Assembly: GCF_900176515.1 (NCBI RefSeq)
Contig: NZ_FWXV01000003.1
Span: 558,001-622,000, forward strand
Direction of reading: 5' to 3'
Source of the DNA: Kibdelosporangium aridum
GTDB lineage: Bacteria; Actinomycetota; Actinomycetes; Mycobacteriales; Pseudonocardiaceae
Length of the DNA stretch: 64,000 nucleotides
Shown piece after piece: positions 25,631 to 32,060 of this stretch; within the stretch, counting starts at the first letter, position 1, and the number at the start of each line of letters is the position of its first letter. The position numbers and the translations under genes are program-made. The notes under the pieces are model-generated. The model worked only from the letters and a program-made list of their open reading frames with translations. It made no database searches and had not been told where the DNA came from.

Positions 25631-26263
25631 CCGCAGGTAGTCGCTGGTGGCCGAACCGAGGGCCATGATCAGACCGATCAACGGCATGATCGCGAAGATC
25701 ACCGGAACCACCGCGAAAGCGGCTTTGATGTCCTGTACGAACTCAGGGAGGATCGCGTCGCTCGTGTCGATCGCGAGGATGCTGACCAGGTAGTAGGCGC
25801 TGATCGCCAGCTCGACCACGGCACCGGCGATGTACAGCACGCGGGACGTGCCGGACAGCAACTGCACCGAACCGAAGATCAGCAGAAGCAGGCCGAGGAG
25901 CTGGGCGACCGCGAGCCCCCACGCCATCGCCGCGCCGGAGTCCTGGAACGACGCCGAACTGAACAGGCCGAAGAAGACGATGCCGGTCGTGATCAGGGTG
26001 AGACCGGCCTGGATGAACCCGAGCACGGCGGCACCGGTGACCGATCCCGGCCGGACGTTCAGCGGCTGGCCGTAACCCATACCGTAGCCACCGGGTCCAG
26101 GCGGGTACCCCGGCTGCTGGTACATCGGCTGCCCGCCGGGCGGTGTCTGTGGGTAGCCGTACTGTTGCTGTGCCGGATACTGGGACGGATTGGGCGGCGG
26201 GCCGAATCCCGGGACTGGTGACTGGTTTGCCGGATACGGTTGCTGACCGTACTCATTGGACAT
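25616..26263 (-). CDS. Pro/Gln/Tyr-rich membrane protein, unknown
   Basis: 215 residues from ATG 26263. The first about 70 residues are low complexity (repeats of P, Q, G and Y such as 'PGGQPMYQQPGYPPGPGG'), followed by a domain with four predicted transmembrane helices ('AAVLGFIQAGLTLITTGIVFFGL' and so on). This arrangement is common in actinobacterial membrane proteins with a flexible cytoplasmic tail; no function is known. The end overlaps fadE27. A similar but tail-less protein is encoded next to it. Confidence 0.7.
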   Translation of the reverse strand: MSNEYGQQPYPANQSPVPGFGPPPNPSQYPAQQQYGYPQTPPGGQPMYQQPGYPPGPGGYGMGYGQPLNVRPGSVTGAAVLGFIQAGLTLITTGIVFFGLFSSASFQDSGAAMAWGLAVAQLLGLLLLIFGSVQLLSGTSRVLYIAGAVVELAISAYYLVSILAIDTSDAILPEFVQDIKAAFAVVPVIFAIMPLIGLIMALGSATSDYLRSNRG

Positions 26264-26350
26264 GCGGACTCCTCGGGGCACCGGGGTGACGTCGCCGAGT
26301 ATGTCGCCGGGTCACGCGAATTCGTGACGTTTTAGCGCAGATTGGCCCCG

Positions 26351-26372
26351 TTGGCGGCCAAACGGCCGCCGA
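26351..26372. terminator. GC-rich hairpin downstream of membrane-protein gene
   Basis: GGCGGCC (26353-26359) and GGCCGCC (26364-26370) form a stem with an AAAC loop, 20 bp past the end of the gene at 26392-26721 (minus strand). A terminator is likely; no U-tract is visible. Confidence 0.45.
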
Positions 26373-26391
26373 ACGTGCCCTTCTGGGCAGC

Positions 26392-26721
26392 TCACCGCCC
26401 TGGCGGCAGCCAGCGGCCGGTCGCCGGGACGAGCGCGAACACCACTCCGATCACCGGTCCCATCAGCATCACGGTCACCCATCCCGCCGATTCGGGCAAG
26501 ACCAGGTATGTGCTCACCAAGACCAATTCGATGACCACGGCGGCGACATAGACCCAGCGTGTGATGCCGACGAACAGCAGCAACGAACCGATCGCCAGAA
26601 GCAGCGAACACGGCAGCAGGACCAGCGTGCCCAGCGCGCCGAACAGCTGGATACACGCCCAGCAGCAGCCGAACATGACGGCCGCGAGCACCGAGCCGGG
26701 CCTGGAGTAGTGGTCGACCAT
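26392..26721 (-). CDS. Small four-helix membrane protein
   Basis: 109 residues from ATG 26721, preceded by a GAGGGGG site. It has roughly three to four hydrophobic segments ('AAVMFGCCWACIQLFGALGTLVLL', 'VYVAAVVIELVLVSTYLVL', 'VMLMGPVIGVVFALVPA') and ends 'TGRWLPPGR'. It resembles the membrane domain of the neighbouring 25616-26263 protein, suggesting an old duplication. The function is unknown. Confidence 0.65.
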   Translation of the reverse strand: MVDHYSRPGSVLAAVMFGCCWACIQLFGALGTLVLLPCSLLLAIGSLLLFVGITRWVYVAAVVIELVLVSTYLVLPESAGWVTVMLMGPVIGVVFALVPATGRWLPPGR

Positions 26722-26741
26722 CAATCCCCCTCGGCTGACCA

Positions 26742-26891
26742 CTATCGCATGAAGTACCACCGGCTGTCCGGCCTCGTGAGCAGGATGAAACCAATCAGCG
26801 GCAAGACAATCGCCCCAAGCCCGGCGCTGACGCCTGACCGGTAGAAGGCGATCGCGCACACAGCGACGACGATCTTGGTCGGACGTCCCAT
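26742..26891 (-). CDS. 49-residue membrane peptide, unannotated
   Basis: Reading the minus strand from ATG 26891 to TAG 26742 gives a 49-residue protein beginning MGRPTKIVVAVCAIAFYRSG and ending RWYFMR, with one or two hydrophobic segments ('KIVVAVCAIAF', 'GAIVLPLIGFILL'). It sits between two other minus-strand membrane-protein genes with gaps of 20-22 nt, so it fits as a member of that small operon. No strong ribosome site is visible. It could be a real small membrane protein or the remnant of a third paralog. Confidence 0.4.
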   Translation of the reverse strand: MGRPTKIVVAVCAIAFYRSGVSAGLGAIVLPLIGFILLTRPDSRWYFMR

Positions 26892-26913
26892 GCCGTCCAC
26901 GATGGACTGCTCA

Positions 26914-27324
26914 TCAGGAGCTTCGGCTTGGTTGCCCGGAAGTACGCCCGAACAGCATGGCGACCGGGATGAGCCCGAGCGGGAACCCGGACGGCTCCAT
27001 CAGCAGCGAGCAGACGAGCACCCACGCGCCAAGGATCCACGGAACGAACCCGGGAACCGGTATCCCCTGCTTCGCCAACCAGCCCACAAGAAGACCCAGG
27101 ATCAGTACGGGAACCGCGAAGCTGCCGACGCTCGCCCAGAACAGCCCTTCGACTTCCGGGATCGGCGTCAATCCCTTGAACCACAACACGCCACCGAGCC
27201 ACTCCGGAATCGCGTCGAGCGAAGCCACCCCGAAGCCCACCAGATGCACCACGGCAATGATCACCATCAGCCGGCCAGCCCATAACGTCCGTCTAGAAAC
27301 GGAACTCACAGTTTCGATACTCAT
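26914..27324 (-). CDS. DUF6463-like four-helix membrane protein
   Basis: 136 residues from ATG 27324 (a later start at 27267 is possible). Four hydrophobic segments, beginning 'GRLMVIIAVVHLVGFGVASL', with 'EWLGGVLWFKGL' and 'FWASVGSFAVPVLILGLLVGWL'. I associate this arrangement with the DUF6463 family of small membrane proteins, which often sit next to a TetR gene, as here. A palindromic operator overlaps its start region, so it is probably the main target of the divergent TetR regulator. Confidence 0.7.
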   Translation of the reverse strand: MSIETVSSVSRRTLWAGRLMVIIAVVHLVGFGVASLDAIPEWLGGVLWFKGLTPIPEVEGLFWASVGSFAVPVLILGLLVGWLAKQGIPVPGFVPWILGAWVLVCSLLMEPSGFPLGLIPVAMLFGRTSGQPSRSS

Positions 27325-27331
27325 AGTTCCG
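27296..27331. promoter_or_regulatory. Nested inverted repeats, probable TetR operator
   Basis: CGGAACT (27300-27306) pairs with AGTTCCG (27325-27331), 18 nt apart, and GAAAC (27296-27300) with GTTTC (27311-27315). The element covers the start codon of the DUF6463-like gene and the region just upstream of the TetR gene, so binding would block both. Confidence 0.55.
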
Positions 27332-27343
27332 TATGATGGCCCG

Positions 27344-27931
27344 ATGCGGACTTCGACACAAGCGGGCGGACGCCCCAGAGAAAGTCGCGTCGATCACGCC
27401 ATCCAGACCACGGTCCGCGAACTGCTCGCCGAGGTCGGCTACGCCAACCTGACAATGGACCTGGTCGCGGCCAGAGCAGGGATCGGTAAAGCAGCGATCT
27501 ACCGGCGGCACTCATCCAAAGCCGAAATGGTCTTCTCAGCTGTGGTGCACGGCATGGACCTGCAACCCGTCGCAGACACCGGCTCGCTGCGCACAGACCT
27601 GCGCGATACCGTTATCGACGTTCTCGGGCGGGTGGCCGAACCCAGCGTGCGTGCCGGAACGCCGACATTCCTCGCCGAACTCGCCGTCAACAAGGAGATG
27701 TCAGCTCGGTTCCAGTCGACGTTGGTGGCACGGGAAACCGCGTGCGTCGAGACAGTGCTCGATCGGGCGGTCGCTCGCGGCGAAATAAGCCACAAACCCG
27801 ACCCTGCCGTCGTGCATGCCACGATCTTGGGCACAGTCACCGCATGGCTGCACATGCTCCAGCGGGACGACTATGCCGACCTTCCCGACCAGCTCGCCGA
27901 CATCCTGACCAACGGGCTCACAGGTTCTTGA
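27344..27931 (+). CDS. TetR-family regulator
   Basis: 195 residues from ATG 27344; a longer open frame upstream runs antisense through the membrane-protein gene and is rejected. The N-terminal HTH is clear ('LTMDLVAARAGIGKAAIYRRHSSKAEMV', about residues 38-65), with a TetR_C-type ligand domain after it. It is divergent from the DUF6463-like membrane gene with the operator between them. The last 14 nt overlap the convergent flavoprotein gene. The ligand is unknown. Confidence 0.85.
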   Translation: MRTSTQAGGRPRESRVDHAIQTTVRELLAEVGYANLTMDLVAARAGIGKAAIYRRHSSKAEMVFSAVVHGMDLQPVADTGSLRTDLRDTVIDVLGRVAEPSVRAGTPTFLAELAVNKEMSARFQSTLVARETACVETVLDRAVARGEISHKPDPAVVHATILGTVTAWLHMLQRDDYADLPDQLADILTNGLTGS

Positions 27932-29006
27932 GCCGCGCCAGCGTTTCCTCGGTCTCCCGCAGCAAAGTCTCCATCACTTCCGCCACCGGGCGGACTTGCG
28001 ACATCCGGCCGACGATCTGGCCGACGGGCATCGAGACCACGGCCGGGTCGTTGGCGTGCTGAATTCGGTTGTGTGCCTCCGCGACCAACAAGTTCTGCAG
28101 CGGCATCGGCAACGGGTCGGGCGCGTCTTCCTCCGCCCACGCGTCCGTCCACTTCGTCTTCAGCAGCCGGGCCGGTTTGCCGGTGTAGATCCGGGTTCGG
28201 ACGGTGTCACTGGAACTGGCGCCCAGCAACGCCTCCTGCATCGCGGACTCGCCGAGGGACTCGGTGTACTCCGCTGTGGTCAGCCAGTACGAGCCCATCC
28301 ACACGCCGTCCGCGCCCAGCGCCAACGCCGCGGCGACCTGCCGGCCGGTGCCGATTCCGCCTGCCGCGAGCACTGGAACGTCAACGGCGTCAACGATCTC
28401 CGGTACGAGCACCATCGTGGCGATCTCGCCTGTGTGCCCACCGGCCTCGTAGCCCTGCGCCACAACGATGTCGACGCCGTTGGCCACGTGGCTACGGGCG
28501 TGCTCGGCCTTGCCTGCCAACGCGGCCACCAGAACACCATGGTCGTGTGCACGTTCAATCACGTCCACAGGCGGTGACCCGAGTGCGTTGGCGATCAGTT
28601 TGACCGGGTGTTCCAGCGCAACGTCCACATGCGACCGGGCCACGGAGTGCAGCCAGCCAAGCACTCCGGCACGTCCCTCACCCGCGAGTGGCGGGACGCC
28701 GAGGCGTTGCAACGTCCGTTCGACGAAGTCCTTGTGCCCCGGCGGGATCATCTTGTCCAGGTCGAGCGCCGCGCCCTCGGTCGGGATCTTCGCGGGCATC
28801 ACCACGTCGACGCCGTAGGGCTTGCCGTCGGTGTTCTCGTCCATCCAGTCGAGGACCTTGGCGAGCTCGGCTGCGTCGTTGAACCGGACGCAGCCGAGAA
28901 CCCCGAGTCCGCCCGCCCGGCTGATCGCGGCGGCCACATGCTCGGATGGCGTGAAGCCGACGATCGGATACTCGATCCCCAGCGTGTCACACAGTGAAGT
29001 TCGCAC
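27918..29006 (-). CDS. Nitronate monooxygenase-like FMN protein
   Basis: 362 residues from GTG 29006 (TAGTG overlap with the fadD19 stop). 2-nitropropane dioxygenase/NMO family TIM barrel: 'GGLGVLGCVRF', 'VVAQGYEAGGHTGE', whose His is the usual active-site residue, and 'VPVLAAGGIGTGRQVAAALALGADGVWMGS' for FMN phosphate. It lies directly downstream of fadD19 and shares its operon, so it may act on a steroid enone as IpdC does, but this is an inference. It is clearly distinct from IpdC at 45806. Confidence 0.82.
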   Translation of the reverse strand: MRTSLCDTLGIEYPIVGFTPSEHVAAAISRAGGLGVLGCVRFNDAAELAKVLDWMDENTDGKPYGVDVVMPAKIPTEGAALDLDKMIPPGHKDFVERTLQRLGVPPLAGEGRAGVLGWLHSVARSHVDVALEHPVKLIANALGSPPVDVIERAHDHGVLVAALAGKAEHARSHVANGVDIVVAQGYEAGGHTGEIATMVLVPEIVDAVDVPVLAAGGIGTGRQVAAALALGADGVWMGSYWLTTAEYTESLGESAMQEALLGASSSDTVRTRIYTGKPARLLKTKWTDAWAEEDAPDPLPMPLQNLLVAEAHNRIQHANDPAVVSMPVGQIVGRMSQVRPVAEVMETLLRETEETLARLKNL

Positions 29007-30610
29007 TATTTCACCGCTACCGTCGTGTGTTCGGTGGCTTCATTCTCGTTCGCGTACGCGATGGCCCACCGGTAGTCCGGCTTTCCACTCGGCGATCGCT
29101 TGATCTCGTCGACGATCCACAGGCTGCGTGGCACCTTGTAGCCTGCGATGTCATTGCGAGCGTGGGCGTCCAGTTCGGACAGTGTCGGCTTCTTGCCTGG
29201 ACGAGGTTGTACGACAGCCGCTACGCGTTGGCCGAACCGTTCGTCCGGGACGCCGATCACCAGTGCGTCGAACACGTCCGGGTGCGACTTCAAGGCGCCT
29301 TCCACCTCTTCGGGGAAGACCTTCTCGCCACCGGTGTTCACACACATGTTGCCGCGGCCAAGCAGCGTGACTGTGCCGTCTTCCTCGACCCGCGCGAAGT
29401 CGCCCGGTACAACGTAACGCTTTCCGTTGACCTCGGTGAACAGCGCCTTGGTCTTGGCTTCGTCCTTGTAGTACCCCAACGGGATGTTCCCGCCGCGCGC
29501 GAGCCTGCCCACGACGCCGGGCGGCACAGGCTTGTTGTCGTCGTCGATCACGGTGTTGTCCGCGTCGATCTTGACGCGCGGCCCGCCGCGGTGGTCGGCT
29601 CCCTTTTGGACGATGCTCAGTCCGGAGAACCCCGCCTCCGACGAGCCGATCGAGTCGGTGATCACCACGTTGGGCAACGTGGCCAGATACTGTTCCTTGA
29701 CCGACGGCGAGAACAACGCCGCCGTGCTGGCGATCGCGACCACCGAGGACGTGTCGTACTCGCGCTCTTGCAGCGCTTCGATCATCGGCCGCGCCATCGC
29801 GTCACCGGTGATCAGGATGACCTGTGCCTTGTGCTGCTCGATCGTCCGCCAGACCTCGTGCGGGTCGAACTGAGGGATGAGAACGACTGTGCCACCGGAG
29901 AACAGGCTCTGGAACGTCGCCCACTGGGTAGCACCGTGGATCATCGGCGGAATGGGGAACCGGACCAGGCTGAACTGCAGACCGGTGTTGGCCTGTTGCC
30001 ATTCGTCCTCGATCTTGGCGCCGGTCATGAAGTCGATGCCACCGCCGAGGACACGCCACACGTCCTCGTGCCGCCACACCACACCTTTGGGATTTCCCGT
30101 GGTGCCACCGGTGTAGAGGATGTATGTGTCGTCAGCGCTGCGCGGCTCGAAGTCCCGCTCAGGACTGCCCTGACTGAGGGCCTCTTCGTACTCGCAACCG
30201 GAGTAGTCCAGGCCTGAGTCATCATCAACAACAATAACGTGTTCCAGTTTGTTGGTTCTTGCCATCGCGACCTTGTCGGCGTAACACCGCTCGTGCACCA
30301 GTGCCACCAGGTCCGCGTCCTCGAAGATGTAGCGCAGTTCGCTTGCCACGTAGCGGTAGTTGACGTTCACCGCCACGGCCCGCAGTTTGTACGCGGCCAG
30401 CATGGTCTCGACCGCTTGAATGGAGTTTCGCGAGTACACACCCACGTGTGAACCCTTGCCGACGCCCTGCGCGGCCAGGTAGTGCGCGAGCCGGTTGACG
30501 CGGTGCTCCAACTGGGAGTAGGTGACCCGGCGTTCGCCGCAGATCGCGGCGATCCGCTCGGGCACGACATCAACGGCGTGCTCGACGAGATCGGCGATGT
30601 TGAACGTCAC
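29006..30610 (-). CDS. fadD19: Steroid-26-oyl CoA ligase FadD19
   Basis: 534 residues. It aligns along its length with mycobacterial FadD19 ('NIADLVEHAVDVVPERIA', 'YILYTGGTTGNPKGVVWRHEDVWRVLGGG', 'SPSGKPDYRWA'). It adenylates and thioesterifies the C26 acid made by CYP125. I place the start at GTG 30610 because the upstream ATG at 30628 lies inside a KstR box and mycobacterial FadD19 begins near this point. In mycobacteria the same gene is divergent from echA19, as here. Confidence 0.92.
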   Translation of the reverse strand: MTFNIADLVEHAVDVVPERIAAICGERRVTYSQLEHRVNRLAHYLAAQGVGKGSHVGVYSRNSIQAVETMLAAYKLRAVAVNVNYRYVASELRYIFEDADLVALVHERCYADKVAMARTNKLEHVIVVDDDSGLDYSGCEYEEALSQGSPERDFEPRSADDTYILYTGGTTGNPKGVVWRHEDVWRVLGGGIDFMTGAKIEDEWQQANTGLQFSLVRFPIPPMIHGATQWATFQSLFSGGTVVLIPQFDPHEVWRTIEQHKAQVILITGDAMARPMIEALQEREYDTSSVVAIASTAALFSPSVKEQYLATLPNVVITDSIGSSEAGFSGLSIVQKGADHRGGPRVKIDADNTVIDDDNKPVPPGVVGRLARGGNIPLGYYKDEAKTKALFTEVNGKRYVVPGDFARVEEDGTVTLLGRGNMCVNTGGEKVFPEEVEGALKSHPDVFDALVIGVPDERFGQRVAAVVQPRPGKKPTLSELDAHARNDIAGYKVPRSLWIVDEIKRSPSGKPDYRWAIAYANENEATEHTTVAVK

Positions 30611-30620
30611 CGACCCAAAG

Positions 30621-30634
30621 TAGAACATGTTACT
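30621..30634. promoter_or_regulatory. KstR box between fadD19 and echA19
   Basis: TAGAACATGTTACT fits TnnAACnnGTTnnA except for the last base. It is in the middle of the 63-bp divergent region, so one site may serve both genes. Confidence 0.65.
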
Positions 30635-30673
30635 GTTCTGAACAATCCCCCGTTCCGTGCAGGAAGGAACTCG

Positions 30674-31447
30674 ATGGACTGCCTGGTTGAGCAGCAGGGG
30701 CACGTACTCGTCGTGACCATGAACCGCCCGGAGGCACGCAACGCGTTGTCCGCGGAGATGATGGCGATCATGCGCTCGGCCTGGGACCAGGTGGACAACG
30801 ATGAATCGATTCGGGCGTGCGTCCTGACCGGTGCGGGTGGGGCGTTCTGCGCGGGCGCGGACCTGAAGGCGATGACGTCGAGCCATCCCGGCGACACCGC
30901 GTCCGACTGGGATCTCTCGGTGATCGAGCCGTTGCTGAAAGGCCGCCGGCTGACCAAGCCGTTGATCGCGGCTGTGGAAGGCCCGGCGATCGCGGGCGGA
31001 ACCGAGATCCTGCAAGCAACGGACATCCGCGTAGCCGGGGAGAGCGCCCGTTTCGGCGTCTCCGAACCGCGCTGGGGCCTGTTCCCGCTGGGCGGGTCGG
31101 CTGTTCGCTTGCCCAGGCAGATCCCGTACACCGTCGCGTGCGACCTCCTGCTGACCGGCCGCCACATCACCGCGGCGGAAGCGTTGCAGTTCGGCTTGAT
31201 CGGTCACGTGGTGCCGGACGGCCAAGCCCTCACCAAGGCTCTCGAACTCGCCGAACTCATCGCCGCCAACGGCCCGCTGGCCGTACAGGCGATCCTGCGC
31301 ACGATCCGGGAAACCGAAGGCATGGCGGAGAACGACGCCTTCAAGATCGACGCCCGCCTTGGCATGGAAGTGTTCCGCAGCGAGGACGCCAAGGAAGGCC
31401 CCCGCGCCTTCGCCGAGAAGCGCAAACCCGAGTTCCGCGGCCGCTGA
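30674..31447 (+). CDS. echA19: Enoyl-CoA hydratase EchA19, steroid side chain
   Basis: 257 residues from ATG 30674 with a GGAAGGA site. Crotonase fold: 'NRPEARNALSAEMMA', the oxyanion-hole 'AFCAGADLKAM', and 'GGTEILQATDIRVAGESARFGVSEPRWGLFPLGGS', which holds the catalytic Glu. In mycobacteria EchA19 hydrates 3-oxo-chola/pregna-type enoyl-CoA steroids. It is divergent from fadD19 with a shared KstR box. A dispersed intergenic element begins a few bases after its stop. Confidence 0.9.
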   Translation: MDCLVEQQGHVLVVTMNRPEARNALSAEMMAIMRSAWDQVDNDESIRACVLTGAGGAFCAGADLKAMTSSHPGDTASDWDLSVIEPLLKGRRLTKPLIAAVEGPAIAGGTEILQATDIRVAGESARFGVSEPRWGLFPLGGSAVRLPRQIPYTVACDLLLTGRHITAAEALQFGLIGHVVPDGQALTKALELAELIAANGPLAVQAILRTIRETEGMAENDAFKIDARLGMEVFRSEDAKEGPRAFAEKRKPEFRGR

Positions 31448-31450
31448 CGC

Positions 31451-31513
31451 GCTGGCACCGCTCCCAGCCGCCCCCAGCCCCCTGCCCGCCCGCAAGGGGG
31501 ACCCCTGAATTTC
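31451..31513. repeat. Dispersed intergenic element, left part (copy A)
   Basis: Positions 31451-31467 (GCTGGCACCGCTCCCAG) are identical to the reverse complement of 39301-39317, and the segment CCCGCCCGC through GGGGGACCCCTGA (31485-31510) matches the reverse complement of the same downstream element. It starts directly after the echA19 stop, and the downstream copy starts directly after the cyp125 stop. Confidence 0.7.
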
Positions 31514-31566
31514 ACGTTACCAGCGGGGTACGACAGTTCCGGGGTGTCGACGGTTGTGGGCTTGAA

Positions 31567-31790
31567 GTTGGCACGCGGCCTTGCACCTAACCGTAGCGAG
31601 CTGCAGGGCACGAGGTTCGTGCGCAGCCTTGCACCCGACCGAGGTGTGCCGCCGGATTCGAGATTGGCGCGCAGCCTTCCACCCAACCGTGACGTGCCGC
31701 CGGGCTCCAGATTGGCGCGCAGCCTTCCACCCAACCGAGGCGAGTCACCGGGCACGAGATCGGCGCGCAGCCTCGTGCCGACGGTCTCGG
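31567..31790. repeat. 48-bp tandem repeat array
   Basis: Four head-to-tail 48-bp units at 31567-31614, 31615-31662, 31663-31710 and 31711-31758, plus a partial fifth from 31759. The core TTGGCGCGCAGCCTTCCACC is nearly invariant in units 3 and 4. Because 48 is divisible by 3, open frames run through it on both strands as 16-residue repeats, but no ribosome site or domain supports coding. The array lies between the two halves of a dispersed element. Confidence 0.85.
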
Positions 31791-31844
31791 GTTCGCGCAG
31801 CCCCGCGATGGCGCCCAGACATGCGCCATCACACCAAGAATTCC

Positions 31845-31923
31845 CCAGGGGGACCCCCTGATTTCAGGCTATGCCAAGGGGAACAGCGGGTGGAAGGGCG
31901 GCGAGATCGCGCCTGTGGACAAC
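31845..31923. repeat. Dispersed intergenic element, right part (copy B)
   Basis: CCAGGGGGACCCCCTGATTT followed by CAGGCTATGCC and GGGTGGAAGGGCGGC (31845-31902) matches the reverse complement of 39200-39265. The TGTGGACAAC at 31914-31923 matches 39181-39190 reversed. The core CAGGGGGACCCCCTG is a 15-bp palindrome around a central A. Confidence 0.7.
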
Positions 31924-31985
31924 GACCGGATGTGGACAACTCGGCCCAGTCGATCTTGACTGGGCCGAGGTCTTGCGCACCACCC

Positions 31986-32058
31986 GGTAGCCTGCCCCAA
32001 GGGAGTTACTTCCTAGAGCAGGCTCTCCAGGGGAAAGTCACTTAGGACGAGGGCTACC
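31986..32058 (-). other. Structured 3' region after fadD-type gene
   Basis: GGTAGCC (31986-31992) pairs with GGCTACC (32052-32058), and AGCCTGC (31990-31996) alternatively with GCAGGCT (32018-32024). On the minus strand this begins 3 nt after the acyl-CoA ligase stop, so it could act as a terminator or a structured 3' UTR. Two near-repeats (AGTGACTTTCCCCTGG and AGTAACTCCCTTGGG on the minus strand) lie inside. Confidence 0.4.
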
Positions 32059-32060
32059 AC

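Noticed and set aside
31204..31755. 183-codon minus-strand and 31544-31861 plus-strand ORFs across the tandem repeats
   Set aside because: Open frames follow from the repeat length of 48 bp; no ribosome site, the minus-strand frame runs into echA19 antisense, and the composition is pure repeat.
31448..32060. Possible CRISPR array
   Set aside because: The 48-bp units are contiguous with no unique spacers and no cas genes are nearby.
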